A stretch of DNA of 64,000 nt from Nitrososphaeraceae archaeon. Its GTDB lineage: Archaea > Thermoproteota > Nitrososphaeria > Nitrososphaerales > Nitrososphaeraceae. The first letter of the stretch is position 1. Each line of letters begins with the position of its first letter. The DNA is taken from assembly GCA_031316115.1 (NCBI GenBank), contig JALDRC010000005.1:62001-126000 (forward strand). The letters run 5' to 3'. This document shows, in pieces, positions 19,756-28,924 of this stretch. A program made the position numbers and the translations under genes. The notes beneath the pieces were generated by a model, which was not told the DNA's origin, did no database searches, and saw nothing but the letters and a program-made list of their open reading frames with translations.

Positions 19756-21063
19756 TTATTTTTTCTCGTATTTTTCTGTGACTGCTTTAACAACACCAGC
19801 TGCGATTGTAGTTCCCATGTCCCTAAGTGCAAATCTACCGATCTCAGGAAATTCCTTAAATGTTTCAATCGCAAGTGGTCTGACTGGTCTTATTTTTACT
19901 ACTGCGGCATCACCAGTCTTTAAAAACTTTGGTTTATCCTCTAGTACTCCTCCTGTTTTAGGATCGATTTTTGCAAGAAATTCTGAAAGTGTTGCAGCTA
20001 CTTGTGCCGTATGTGCATGTAGTACAGGAGTATATCCTGGTGCCATTGCTGTTGGATGATGAATAACTATAATTTGAGCCTCGAATTCTTTTGCCACATT
20101 TGGTGGACTGTCTACATTTCCTATTACATCACCACGATGAATGGATTTTTTATCTATTCCTCTAAGATTAAAGCCGATATTGTCGCCAGCTTCTGCAGAA
20201 TCCATTTGTGTGTGATGTGTTTCGATAGATTTTATTTCACCTGTTATACCTGCTGGCATGACAATAACTTTGTCATTAGCTTTTACTTTGCCGGTTTCAA
20301 CTCTCCCAACAGGTACTGTACCAACACCTGTTATAGTATAGACATCTTGAATGGGAATTCTCAATGGTTTACCAATTGGTTTTTCAGGTGCATCAAACGC
20401 ATCTAATGCCTCAAGAAGAGAAGGTCCTTTATACCATGGCATATTTTCAGAATTTTTAATAAGATTATCACCTTTCCAGCCAGAAACTGGAACAAAGTTA
20501 ACTTTTGCTATGTTGTATCCAACCATTTTCAACATTTTTTCTACCACTCCTTTGACCTCATTATATCTAGATTCGGAATAATTAGAATCATCCATTTTAT
20601 TGAGAGCCACAACAATTTGTCCAACACCCAAGGTTCTGCATAAAAACGCATGCTCTCTAGCTTGTCCTCCTGGCTCAGTAGCAGCTTCTGTTTCTCCTGA
20701 TTTAGTTGAAACTACTAGAATTGCAACATCTGCTTCGGAAGCACCAGTTATCATATTCTTGATAAAATCCCTATGTCCTGGTGCATCAATTAGAGTAAAG
20801 AAGAATTTTTTAGTTTCAAATTTTTGAAATGCTAAATCGATTGTAATACCTCGATCTCTTTCATCCTTAATACTATCCAAAACCCATGCATACTTGAATG
20901 TATCACCTTTCCCAGTAGCTTCTGATTCTTTTGCGAATTGTTCTATAGTTCGTTGATCAATAACTCCTAAATCAACCATTAAATGACCAACTATAGTGGA
21001 TTTACCATTATCTACATGTCCAGTAACCACTAGATTCATGTGTGGTTTCTTGCTTGAACTCAT
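19756..21063 (-). CDS. tuf: Translation elongation factor EF-1 alpha
   Basis: GTPase of 435 aa that carries aminoacyl-tRNA to the ribosome. G1 GHVDNGKST (about 15-23), G3 DAPGHRDF, and G4 NKMD are intact, followed by domains II and III with the archaeal RGDVIG and TAQVAATL segments. Upstream operon partners S7 and S12, usual in many archaea, are not adjacent. A minus-strand TATA-like box at 21085-21099 sits about 29 bp before the ATG, so the mRNA may be leaderless. Confidence 0.98.
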   Translation of the reverse strand: MSSSKKPHMNLVVTGHVDNGKSTIVGHLMVDLGVIDQRTIEQFAKESEATGKGDTFKYAWVLDSIKDERDRGITIDLAFQKFETKKFFFTLIDAPGHRDFIKNMITGASEADVAILVVSTKSGETEAATEPGGQAREHAFLCRTLGVGQIVVALNKMDDSNYSESRYNEVKGVVEKMLKMVGYNIAKVNFVPVSGWKGDNLIKNSENMPWYKGPSLLEALDAFDAPEKPIGKPLRIPIQDVYTITGVGTVPVGRVETGKVKANDKVIVMPAGITGEIKSIETHHTQMDSAEAGDNIGFNLRGIDKKSIHRGDVIGNVDSPPNVAKEFEAQIIVIHHPTAMAPGYTPVLHAHTAQVAATLSEFLAKIDPKTGGVLEDKPKFLKTGDAAVVKIRPVRPLAIETFKEFPEIGRFALRDMGTTIAAGVVKAVTEKYEKK

Positions 21064-21084
21064 ACACGGAAGAGTATTTATCAG

Positions 21085-21099
21085 CTTTATTTATATTTC
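21085..21099 (-). promoter_or_regulatory. TATA box of tuf-rps10
   Basis: Minus-strand gaaatataaataaag, centred about 29 bp before the tuf ATG. Spacing predicts transcription start within a few bases of the start codon. Confidence 0.45.
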
Positions 21100-21216
21100 G
21101 TTATTATTTAGAAATATTAATGAAGCAATTTAAGATTTTAACATTCAGTTGTTCTTAGTTTTTATTCCACCTATTTGGGTATAACAATATATTCCAAAAA
21201 ATAATAATAACAATAG

Positions 21217-21510
21217 TTGAACAATTACAAAAAACTTTCTTTAGAAGAGATTCAAATTAAAATGGAAAGATTAGACGGTTGGATTGTTAAGGATCGAAAA
21301 TTGAATAAAAATTTTGAATTTAGAAATTTTATTCATGCCTTCGGGTTCCTCACGAAAGTAGCGTTAGAATCGGAAAAAATAAACCATCATCCTGAAATAT
21401 ATAATGTATATAATAAAGTGGAAATATCACTTTCTACACACGATATTGATGGAATTAGCGACTATGATTTTAATTTAGCTCAAAGTATTGACAAAGTAAT
21501 AGTTGATTAA
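21217..21510 (+). CDS. Pterin-4-alpha-carbinolamine dehydratase
   Basis: Small dehydratase (97 aa, usual PCD length) that recycles carbinolamine forms of tetrahydropterins. The active-site motif is visible as INHHPEIYNVYNKVEISLSTH (from about residue 55), i.e. [E/D]-K-x-[N/H]-H-H-P. Residues DGWIV and DFNLAQSID at the ends also match. The start is a TTG at 21217, because no ATG lies upstream in frame and the LSLEEIQ segment is the usual N-terminus. No pterin-dependent hydroxylase is adjacent; in archaea the partner is often unclear. Confidence 0.9.
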   Translation: MNNYKKLSLEEIQIKMERLDGWIVKDRKLNKNFEFRNFIHAFGFLTKVALESEKINHHPEIYNVYNKVEISLSTHDIDGISDYDFNLAQSIDKVIVD

Positions 21511-21536
21511 AGGTATTGAATATTGTTTTCAGAAAA

Positions 21537-22975
21537 TCAAATATCTGCATATAGAGCAAATTCATGAGGATGAGGTCTCAAAGTAACCTCTCTATGTTCT
21601 TTTACACCGTGATCAATTATCCTATCGATTCATTAAAAATCGGTTTAAGAAGCTCTATCATTTTTTAGAGACTCTACTGCCTCAAGTAAACTTGATGGCA
21701 GTTGTTTTATATTTAGTTCCTTCCTTCTTTTTGAACTCATTTTAAATATATCTTCATCAATGGGATCTCCAATAGATGTTTTCTTTTTTATTCCATCAAT
21801 TCCAGCTGCTAAAATTGCAGAAAATGCAAGATAAGGATTACAAGATGGATCAGGTGCTCTGAATTCAATTCTTTTCATATTCGAAAATTGTGCACCACGA
21901 AAATGTCCAGGTATTCTAATAATGGCAGATCGATTTCCAGTACTCCAGGCTACATACACAGGAGCCTCATATCCAGGAACCAAACGCCTATAAGAATTAG
22001 TAGTTGGAGATACTATTGACGCCAAAGCAAATGAATGTTCCAAAATTCCGCCACAAAAATATCTTGCGATATCAGAGATTTCAGCATAATTATCGTTCTC
22101 ATCAAAGAATAGATTTTTACCGTTATTCCACAAGCTAGTATTAACATGTAAACAAGAACCATTATCGAGAGCTACTGCTTTTGGCATCATAGTTGCAACC
22201 ATATTATGTTGTTTTGCTATATTTTTTACTATATACTTGTAACTCAACTGGATCTGCGGCATTTACTAATGTATCATATCTTATGTCTATTTCGCATTGT
22301 CCAGCAGTGTCAACTTCATGATGATGTGCATCACATATAATGCCAAAATTATTAAGTATTTCTACACATTCATTACGGAAATTTAAAGTATCAGCAGGAG
22401 TGTTAGGTAAATAACCTTCCTTGAGATTTAAGGTATAGTTAAATCCATCTGACGACCAAGGAGATTCTCTTGAAATTATTTCATAACTTTGTCTATGGGA
22501 CGGTGTTAAAGTATCTACTCTAATTTTATCAAATACAAAAAACTCTACTTCTGGTCCCCCAATAAGATAATTCATAGCCGTTAGCTTTCATATATTCTTC
22601 AGCTTTCTTTGCTATGCCTCGTGGATCCCGTGAAAATTGATCTCGGTTAGAACCACCGCTTAGTATATCACAAATTAATCTAGCAGTAGGATATTCTGGA
22701 ATCCATGGAACAGTTGCAAATGTGGATGGATCAGGTCTGATTATCAAGTCAGATTCTTGTATTTCTGTAAATCCACGAATGGATGAACCATCAACCTTTG
22801 GTAACCCACTATCAAAATCCTCTTTCTTGAACATATTTGCTGATAATTTAATGTGATGAAACCTTCCAAAAAGACTAGTAAATTGAAGATCTATAAATTT
22901 AATCTCATTATCTTTTAATAGGTTTATTACGTCATCTTGAGAAAATCTTTGTTGTTCAATCTTACCATCAATTAT
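21537..22975 (-). pseudogene. glnA: Glutamine synthetase, frameshifted pseudogene
   Basis: The whole length of a type I glutamine synthetase can be followed across several frames. Blocks in order: KFIDLQFTSLFGRFHHIKLS; DGSSIRGF; GPEVEFFVFDK; HHHEVDTAGQCEID; YKYIVKNIAKQHNMVATMMPK; GSCLHVNTSLW; PVYVAWSTGNRSAIIRIP; RIEFRAPDPSCNPYLAF; and a last block HREVTLRPHPHEFALYADI ending at a TGA at 21537-21539. Frame changes occur near 22560, 22240, 21660 and 21625, and no good start codon remains in frame at the 5' end. Also GSGMHVH of active enzymes is GSCLHVN here. Protein-level conservation between lesions is high, so inactivation is fairly recent. A working copy must exist elsewhere. Confidence 0.88.
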
Positions 22976-23091
22976 TTTATGAGGTAATTTATTTCAATAT
23001 TAAAATGTGTCTTATTATAAAGCTTTGAGAATTTAGATAACTAGAAGGAAATTGTTTATAAATCATTATATTTTGTTGAATATAATATTTA

Positions 23092-23676
23092 ATGTCTAAT
23101 GATATTGAGGATGATCTAAATTTAGAGATAGCTTATACCACCCTGGCAAAAGAATTTCAGATTCCTAGTCTACAAGAGATCCCTTATGATTTGTATCAAC
23201 AATTTGCAAAAACAATTAATGACTTGAAATCAAATGAATATCAAAATGAGGAAAATAAAATAGTATTTAAGTTAATAGAAATGTTTTCAGAGATTGCCAC
23301 TCTTTTGCTACAAATAAGAATGGAGAAGATTTACAATTTAGAAAAATACAATAAAAGAGAAGAAATAGATTACTCAAGAATAACCGATGAGGAAAAATAC
23401 ATTCTCTATGACAAGTATCGTGTGAAAACAAAAATAGACGAGGTAAATTCTTTAATAATTAATGGTAGGCCAAGAGTTCTGGAAGGAATTTCAGAATCGC
23501 TAAAACAAAAAAAAGTACTTATAAGATTTGTGAAATCAATAGAACAATTTGTCGGCGTTGATATGTTACATTACGGACCTTTTAATTCAGAAGATATAGC
23601 AAATTTACCTCTAGAGAATGCACTCTCGTTAATAAATAGCAACATAGCCACTAAAGTTCTTGTCAACTTTAAGTAG
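23092..23676 (+). CDS. GINS complex subunit (Gins51/Gins15 type)
   Basis: Component of the archaeal replicative helicase assembly (MCM-GINS-Cdc45/GAN). The 194-aa protein has an N-terminal helical A-domain and a small C-terminal B-domain with the family end FVKSIEQFVGVDMLHYGPFNSEDIANLP (about 149-176), where YGPF-x2-x-D-I/V-x-x-LP is diagnostic. A-domain first, B-domain last is the Gins51 (Sld5/Psf1-like) order. Next gene is a small membrane protein 50 bp on. No primase or MCM gene is adjacent. Confidence 0.8.
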   Translation: MSNDIEDDLNLEIAYTTLAKEFQIPSLQEIPYDLYQQFAKTINDLKSNEYQNEENKIVFKLIEMFSEIATLLLQIRMEKIYNLEKYNKREEIDYSRITDEEKYILYDKYRVKTKIDEVNSLIINGRPRVLEGISESLKQKKVLIRFVKSIEQFVGVDMLHYGPFNSEDIANLPLENALSLINSNIATKVLVNFK

Positions 23677-23725
23677 CAATAAGATTAAATAAACATATAA
23701 GTGAAAATATAATTAAGATATTGAA

Positions 23726-24040
23726 TTGACACATAACGGAATAGAAATCGATCAATTTGTATTACTTACGATTTATCCGGCTCTAGCAATATTTATAATT
23801 GCATTTATTTGGAAGAAGATAACCCTAAAAAAATCCTTTCAGTATCTAATACAAGCTATAACATGTATAGTTTTTGCAATATTATACTATTTATTTATAC
23901 CAAATGGAGGAGCCCAAGGATTGGCAATAGTTCTATTTTTATTTAGTTTTGTATTACTGCTAATGGCTAGAAAACAGAAGATCGAACCAGAAGAAAATAA
24001 CGAAACAAAAGATTTCAAAAAGTTTTCTTTACGTGATTGA
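23726..24040 (+). CDS. Small three-pass membrane protein, unknown
   Basis: Predicted 104-aa protein with three membrane segments (about 11-29, 37-57 and 64-82) and a polar C-terminal tail rich in K, E and N. The start is a TTG at 23726, giving THNGIEIDQF before the first helix; no ATG is in frame upstream. No family recognised. It lies 50 bp after the GINS gene and could share its transcript, but a functional link is not implied. Confidence 0.6.
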   Translation: MTHNGIEIDQFVLLTIYPALAIFIIAFIWKKITLKKSFQYLIQAITCIVFAILYYLFIPNGGAQGLAIVLFLFSFVLLLMARKQKIEPEENNETKDFKKFSLRD

Positions 24041-24883
24041 ATTTCAGTTTAAAGATCGGTGTAATTTTATTGTAATCAGTATAATAATTAAAAAACGTTT
24101 TCTGATATTGTTAAAATAATTCAATTATGCAATTTTTACGATATACATCTATTTTTTATATAGATTGAACTTTTTCTGACGCATAAAAAATCCATTAATA
24201 TTCAGGACCAGTATTTGAAATCAGATAAAAGTAGAATATTATTGACTTGAATTATTTACTGTCCATTCCAGTTAATATTATTATACAATTAATAATAACA
24301 ATTATATAGAAAATGGATAGAATTATATAAAAAAAATTGAATATGAACATGCTCAGTTAGTTTTGCTAAATAATATAATCACATTTTAGTGATCTTATTC
24401 CATCAATGGAAAGTTTTGTTTTAAGAGAGAGTACTATATAAAGTAAATCAATGAGACATAATAATTCTCTTGTACAATACAGTTATTTTAAATTCTAGTT
24501 TATATTAATTTTCAGGGTTTTATATTGCAATATGCTGTAAATCAGAAAGATTAAAAAAGATACGACAAATATGAGATTTAAGAGTCATAAAATTATAGAC
24601 TAATTACGAGGAAATTTCTACATTGTACAATGTATATCAAGTGTTGATTATCAACATTAAATTCTATTACCTTATTTTTTAATTCTTTTTCTACTATTAT
24701 AAGCTCTAAGAGTGAATGATATTTTACAGAAATAATATTCAATTTAACTCAAAATTAAATATTTAGAACTCGATATTTAATTGGCTTTAAGTGATTAACC
24801 TATTCGAAATAAGTATTTTCAAATTATTATTTGCTAGTTATAATTAAGAAATATTTAATATCCTTTAACAAATTCAAGTTAAT
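24041..24883. other. Non-coding stretch
   Basis: About 840 bp of AT-rich DNA with no credible ORF over 40 codons on either strand, no GC-rich island suggestive of a structured RNA, and no repeat I could identify. Confidence 0.5.
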
Positions 24884-25063
24884 ATGTTTTGTAATTGTAG
24901 ATGTATAAAATGCAAAAGTCCGGACTTAGACTATTCTGAATTTATTGCAGCAGATGGTTTCAATGAAGTTCATCATACCTGCAAAGATTGTGGGAGTCAT
25001 TTTAATCATCTTGATGGGGAAACTTACGAATTGTGTATAGAATGCAATTTTATAAAGAGATGA
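24884..25063 (+). CDS. Small double zinc-ribbon protein
   Basis: A 59-codon reading from ATG at 24884 to TGA at 25061-25063. Eight or nine cysteines in paired arrangement: CNCRCIKC near the start, CKDCGSHF in the middle and CIECNF near the end, with histidines between. This pattern suggests one or two zinc ribbons. Role unknown; similar short zinc-ribbon proteins are common in this lineage and may be transcription or translation adaptors. It stands alone. Confidence 0.65.
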   Translation: MFCNCRCIKCKSPDLDYSEFIAADGFNEVHHTCKDCGSHFNHLDGETYELCIECNFIKR

Positions 25064-25310
25064 AATTTGATTATGAGTAAAAACTACCTGTAAGTATTAT
25101 TATCTACCTGTACATTAGTTTAGTTAAAATTTATTTAGCCTTTGTGATCAATAATTTTCAAGCATTTCAGAAAATCATTAAAAATGTCGACTAATAAATC
25201 ATTTCATAATAATTTGTTTTTTATTGATATATCTGCTTTCATTTCATTTTCAGGATTAATACTTATATTTTATTAACACTTAAAAGTAGGAATAATATTT
25301 ATGTAGTGAT

Positions 25311-25469
25311 ATGGCTGCCCGAAAAAATACATCTAGAAAGATAAGACTAATAAAAAAAATGAGGCAAAACAGACCGGTGCCAGCCTGGGTCATCATACGT
25401 ACTCATAGACAAGTAAGGTCTAATCCGAAAAGAAGATCTTGGAGAAGGTCTGATGTAAATATAGGATAA
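25311..25469 (+). CDS. rpl39e: Ribosomal protein L39e
   Basis: Short, very basic protein of 52 aa lining the exit tunnel of the large subunit. Sequence landmarks are [19 protein letters not shown] and an end with [12 protein letters not shown], both typical of L39e. ATG at 25311; a TATA-like stretch (taatatttatg region) lies about 15-20 bp upstream. L31e follows at once, the usual archaeal L39e-L31e pair. Confidence 0.95.
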   Translation: MAARKNTSRKIRLIKKMRQNRPVPAWVIIRTHRQVRSNPKRRSWRRSDVNIG

Positions 25470-25471
25470 TT

Positions 25472-25477
25472 AGGAGG
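25472..25477 (+). promoter_or_regulatory. Shine-Dalgarno sequence deciding the L31e TTG start
   Basis: aggaggt-type sequence (ggaggt at about 25472-25477) complementary to the 16S 3' end present at 39493. It lies 11-12 nt before the TTG at 25489; an ATG at 25479 in another frame gives only a 5-codon reading that ends at TAA. This supports the TTG as the real start of L31e within an internal cistron. Confidence 0.6.
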
Positions 25478-25488
25478 TATGGAAAAAA

Positions 25489-25782
25489 TTGTCTAATCAA
25501 GATAGTGCAGATCATGTTTATACTGTAAATCTTAGCAAGGCCTGGTTGACTCCTAAATATAGGAGAACGGATAGAGTTATCAACATGATAAAAGAATTTG
25601 CAATACGACATATGAAAAATGAGAATGTCAAAATAGATCAGGAATTAAATCAACAGATATGGAAAAGAGGAAAAACAAACCCGCCAAGAAAGATCCGTAT
25701 AAAAATGTCTGTTGATGATAATATGGTGTTAGTTTCATCATATCAGGACTTCGTTGTAGAAAATAACACCGAAAAGAAATAG
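25489..25782 (+). CDS. rpl31e: Ribosomal protein L31e
   Basis: Large-subunit protein of 97 aa. Recognised by VYTVNLSKAWLTPKYRRTDRV (about 10-30), IREFAIRHMK-like helix and WKRGKTNPPRKIRIKM (about 63-78). The start is a TTG preceded by a good ribosome-binding site. In many archaea L39e-L31e is followed by aIF6 and other genes; here a convergent tRNA-modification gene follows instead. Confidence 0.96.
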   Translation: MSNQDSADHVYTVNLSKAWLTPKYRRTDRVINMIKEFAIRHMKNENVKIDQELNQQIWKRGKTNPPRKIRIKMSVDDNMVLVSSYQDFVVENNTEKK

Positions 25783-25857
25783 ATGAATAATTGTTTTCAA
25801 CGATTTTATAAAATATTATTTAGAAAAGTAGATCCAATAATCAATTAAGAATTAGAT

Positions 25858-27291
25858 TTATGAATGTATCAAATCTGCTTTTAAAGAATACTGGGAATAA
25901 TTAGAAATCTTAACTTTGACTGTATCACCTATATCCAACCCAGAGTTAACATCTTTTATTATTACAGATTTATATGCATAATTCCTTCCCTGAAAAGTAT
26001 TATTATTTATTTCGTCTATTAACAATTCACCCACCCAGTTTTTCCATATAGAATTTCTCTTTCTGGATATTGACCTGCAAACACTATGCAAAATCTCCGA
26101 ACGATTTTTTATAATATTTGATGGAATTTTTTTATACTTGGAAGAAAATGTACCAGATCTGGAACTATATTTGGAGATATTTACGATATCTGGTCTGGTG
26201 AGTTTAATTAAATTGATAGTTGAATTAAAATCATATTCGGATTCTCCAGGAAAACCCACTATTATATCGGTGGCAATTGTTATTTCTGGAATTTCTTTTC
26301 TAAATTTTAAAACAACATCCTTGAAAGTATCTATATCATGACCTCTAAGCATACGTTTTAATATTTTTCCGCTACCGCTTTGAACAGGTATATGCAGGAA
26401 TTTGTAAATTTTATCAGACTCTTTATAGAGTCGTAATAATCCATCTAATATATCAGGCAAATACATAGGGTTCATCATTCCTACTCGAATTTTAAAAGTT
26501 CCGGGCAATGATGAACATGACTCTAATAATTCTACGAGATTTGAATTTATATCCCGCCCATAACAACCATTATCAGTGGAGGTTAACCAGATCTCTTTAC
26601 ATCCATCAACAACATCATTTTCTAACTGTCTAATAATTGATCCGTTGCGGTAACTTTTAAGCCAACCCTTTGCAATTTTTGTCTGACAAAAAGAACATTG
26701 ACTTAAACATCCTGTTGCTATTTCTATGATGCTAATGATCTTATTTTGACGAATACGTGGTAAATTTATCTTTTCGTGATTAGAATCATCTAAAAATACA
26801 CTTTTTCTCCTAAATTTTGCTAAGTCAACCACATCCAATAAACTATTTAATGAATTAGGGCCTATTAGACTGGCTTTTGGATTTATTTGTTCAATTTTTT
26901 CTCTTTCTGTCTTAGGAAGACATCCTGCAACTACTAAAGGTTTGTCGGTATTTGTTAAATTATATATTTGATGAAGAATTTTATGTTCTGTAGAATCTTT
27001 AACAGAACATGTTACTAAAATATTAAGATGAGATTTGTTTTCATCATCAACTATATTGTATCCTTGCTTTAATAACATACCTCTTATTATTTCGGAATCT
27101 GCAATATTGGCAGAACATCCATAGGCGTGAACCCATATGTTTTTTATAGGGCTACCAATAGATTCAGTCTTATAAAAAGACTCGTTACCTGAATCAACAT
27201 TAGAATAATGATTTTTTTTCCCCATTATAGATGAGTCTTTCTTTTTCAAAATTGAAATTGTTTTAATAAGATCGGTGTCAAGAAATCCCAA
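25858..27291 (-). CDS. tRNA t6A37 methylthiotransferase (MtaB/CDKAL1 type)
   Basis: Radical SAM enzyme that adds a methylthio group to N6-threonylcarbamoyladenosine at position 37 of ANN-decoding tRNAs. Parts: N-terminal UPF0004 domain with VHAYGCSANIADSE (first cluster cysteine near residue 57), a second cysteine in VAGCLPKTERE, the radical SAM cluster GCLSQCSFCQ (CxxxCxxC), and a C-terminal TRAM domain (last 60 residues, INNNTFQGRNYAY...). At 477 aa it is slightly long because of a polar N-terminal extension of about 45 residues before the domain; a later start at the second Met (MGKKNHY) is possible. Confidence 0.88.
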   Translation of the reverse strand: MGFLDTDLIKTISILKKKDSSIMGKKNHYSNVDSGNESFYKTESIGSPIKNIWVHAYGCSANIADSEIIRGMLLKQGYNIVDDENKSHLNILVTCSVKDSTEHKILHQIYNLTNTDKPLVVAGCLPKTEREKIEQINPKASLIGPNSLNSLLDVVDLAKFRRKSVFLDDSNHEKINLPRIRQNKIISIIEIATGCLSQCSFCQTKIAKGWLKSYRNGSIIRQLENDVVDGCKEIWLTSTDNGCYGRDINSNLVELLESCSSLPGTFKIRVGMMNPMYLPDILDGLLRLYKESDKIYKFLHIPVQSGSGKILKRMLRGHDIDTFKDVVLKFRKEIPEITIATDIIVGFPGESEYDFNSTINLIKLTRPDIVNISKYSSRSGTFSSKYKKIPSNIIKNRSEILHSVCRSISRKRNSIWKNWVGELLIDEINNNTFQGRNYAYKSVIIKDVNSGLDIGDTVKVKISNYSQYSLKADLIHS

Positions 27292-27352
27292 ATATTTATA
27301 CCTCGAATAATACCATAAAGAATTTAACTATTTATGCGGGCATTGGCAATAC

Positions 27353-28222
27353 TTATGTATATTTTTCTTCCATTTTATTATATTTTGGAAGGTTTACGAA
27401 TTCGTTAAATTCGTTAAATGTGATCATTTTGTTTTTCAATTTGTACGTCATGCCTGTCTGTTTCAGAGAGGTTAAAATATTTTTTATTGCATAAGTTGAA
27501 GAATATAATGCAGAGAGTGGAAAGACAACCATTCTAAAACCTAGTTTTTCTAATTCCTTTGAGGAAAGGTTAGGGGTAGCTCCTCCTTCAATCATATTAG
27601 CTAAGAGCGGAGCATCTATTTCTTCAGTAATTCTTTTCATTTCTTCTATAGTCTTTGGTGCTTCTATAAATATTACATCTGCCCCAATTTTTTGATATTG
27701 TTTGCCTCTTTCTATTGCTTCATCCAAACCATATTGAGCCAGGGAATCTGTTCTTGCTACAATAATGAAGTCATTGCTTTTCCTAGCATCTATTGCAGCT
27801 TTTAACTTCGGAATATATTCTTGTTTAGTTATTACTGATTTTCCTTTCATATGACCACATCGTTTAGGCCAAACTTGATCCTCAAGAAAAACACCACTGG
27901 CTCCTATTCGTTCCAAATCATTCACCATTCTCCAAACATTTAGAGGGTTACCATATCCTGTGTCTATGTCAACTAAAATGGGAATTTCTACAGAATTAAT
28001 AATTCTCCTAGCATTATCTATTGTTTCCCCTGCATTAAGAAACCCAAAATCAGGCATTCCAAGTAATGATGCAGATGTTCCATATCCGGTTTGAAATGCC
28101 GCGCTAAAACCCACATTCTCAGCTATTCGAGCACTTAATGCATCATAAACTCCTGGTAGGACAATTATATCTTTTTTGGTTTCAAGATGTTCTCTGAGTG
28201 AGATTGTTTTCAATTTTTTCAT
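27353..28222 (-). CDS. Isocitrate lyase/PEP mutase superfamily enzyme
   Basis: TIM-barrel lyase of 289 aa. Seen: LPGVYDALSARIAE at the start, TGYGTSAS, the metal-site strand VDIDTGYGNPLNV (about 84-96) and FLEDQVWPKRCGHM (about 115-128), with the K-R-C-G-H motif of isocitrate lyase, methylisocitrate lyase and carboxy-PEP mutase families. Likely activity is 2-methylisocitrate lyase-like or PEP mutase-like C-C or C-P bond cleavage, but substrate is not fixed by these motifs. No methylcitrate or phosphonate genes adjoin it. Confidence 0.8.
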   Translation of the reverse strand: MKKLKTISLREHLETKKDIIVLPGVYDALSARIAENVGFSAAFQTGYGTSASLLGMPDFGFLNAGETIDNARRIINSVEIPILVDIDTGYGNPLNVWRMVNDLERIGASGVFLEDQVWPKRCGHMKGKSVITKQEYIPKLKAAIDARKSNDFIIVARTDSLAQYGLDEAIERGKQYQKIGADVIFIEAPKTIEEMKRITEEIDAPLLANMIEGGATPNLSSKELEKLGFRMVVFPLSALYSSTYAIKNILTSLKQTGMTYKLKNKMITFNEFNEFVNLPKYNKMEEKYT

Positions 28223-28314
28223 TTAATTAATTAAATTATATAAACTTATGAACATTTGAATAGAGTAATAATATGTAAGGAATAATTGATAGTGTAGTTA
28301 TAAAATTTTTAAAA

Positions 28315-28476
28315 TCAATTTGCTTGTTTCTCAAAGATTTCATAATTAGTTTCTGAATATTTTGTAACTTCGATTTTGCAATTTTCACATATGTAATATT
28401 TTACTGGAGGGTCATGACTGATAGATCCGTTTATCCAGATCATCATTGCATCACAAATAGGACATTTCATTGTCAT
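28315..28476 (-). CDS. Small zinc-ribbon protein
   Basis: A 53-aa reading on the minus strand, ATG at 28474-28476 to TGA at 28315-28317. KCPICDAMMIW at the N-terminus and YYICENCKIEV in the middle give two C-x2-C knuckles, a zinc ribbon. Nothing else is recognisable. It lies about 90 bp upstream of the PEP-mutase-family gene on the same strand and could be read with it. Confidence 0.6.
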   Translation of the reverse strand: MTMKCPICDAMMIWINGSISHDPPVKYYICENCKIEVTKYSETNYEIFEKQAN

Positions 28477-28924
28477 AACTAATATATCTAAGTTAAAGAC
28501 TTTTAAAAATCTTTCAAGTATTATTATCGATTATTATTATTTTACTACACGTTATGACGTTGTCTATTTGACCATTTGGAAATGAAAGAGATGGGATATA
28601 GTAAAATTTTGTTAAAAAGAAATCTAAAAATATCTAATGTTGTATTTCTAGTATTAGAATTTAATTTATATAATATTTAGGCTATTATTTAGGTCTAATT
28701 GATTCCAAAAGTTATAATCATCTCATATCCAGGTTGAAAATTTTTAATCTACTAGTTTTCTAAAATAATTTACAGATTTAAATTAGTCTGCTCTAGGAAA
28801 TCAATTTTTTAGATACTTAGTTCTAAATATTAGTATTTTATTATTTGAATCATCCTCATTAAATTTCTATGATCCAACATTGCTGAAGAAATCTTAATAA
28901 ATCGCTAGTGATATAAATATTTCA
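28477..28924. other. Non-coding divergent region
   Basis: About 450 bp between the zinc-ribbon gene (minus) and the PadR gene (plus). Must contain both promoters; a TATA-like tgatataaatat lies just before the PadR start at about 28909-28920. No operator palindrome could be singled out by eye. Confidence 0.45.

Noticed and set aside
19727-20827. ORFs of 75-116 codons on the plus strand
   Set aside because: They are antisense shadows of the highly conserved tuf gene.
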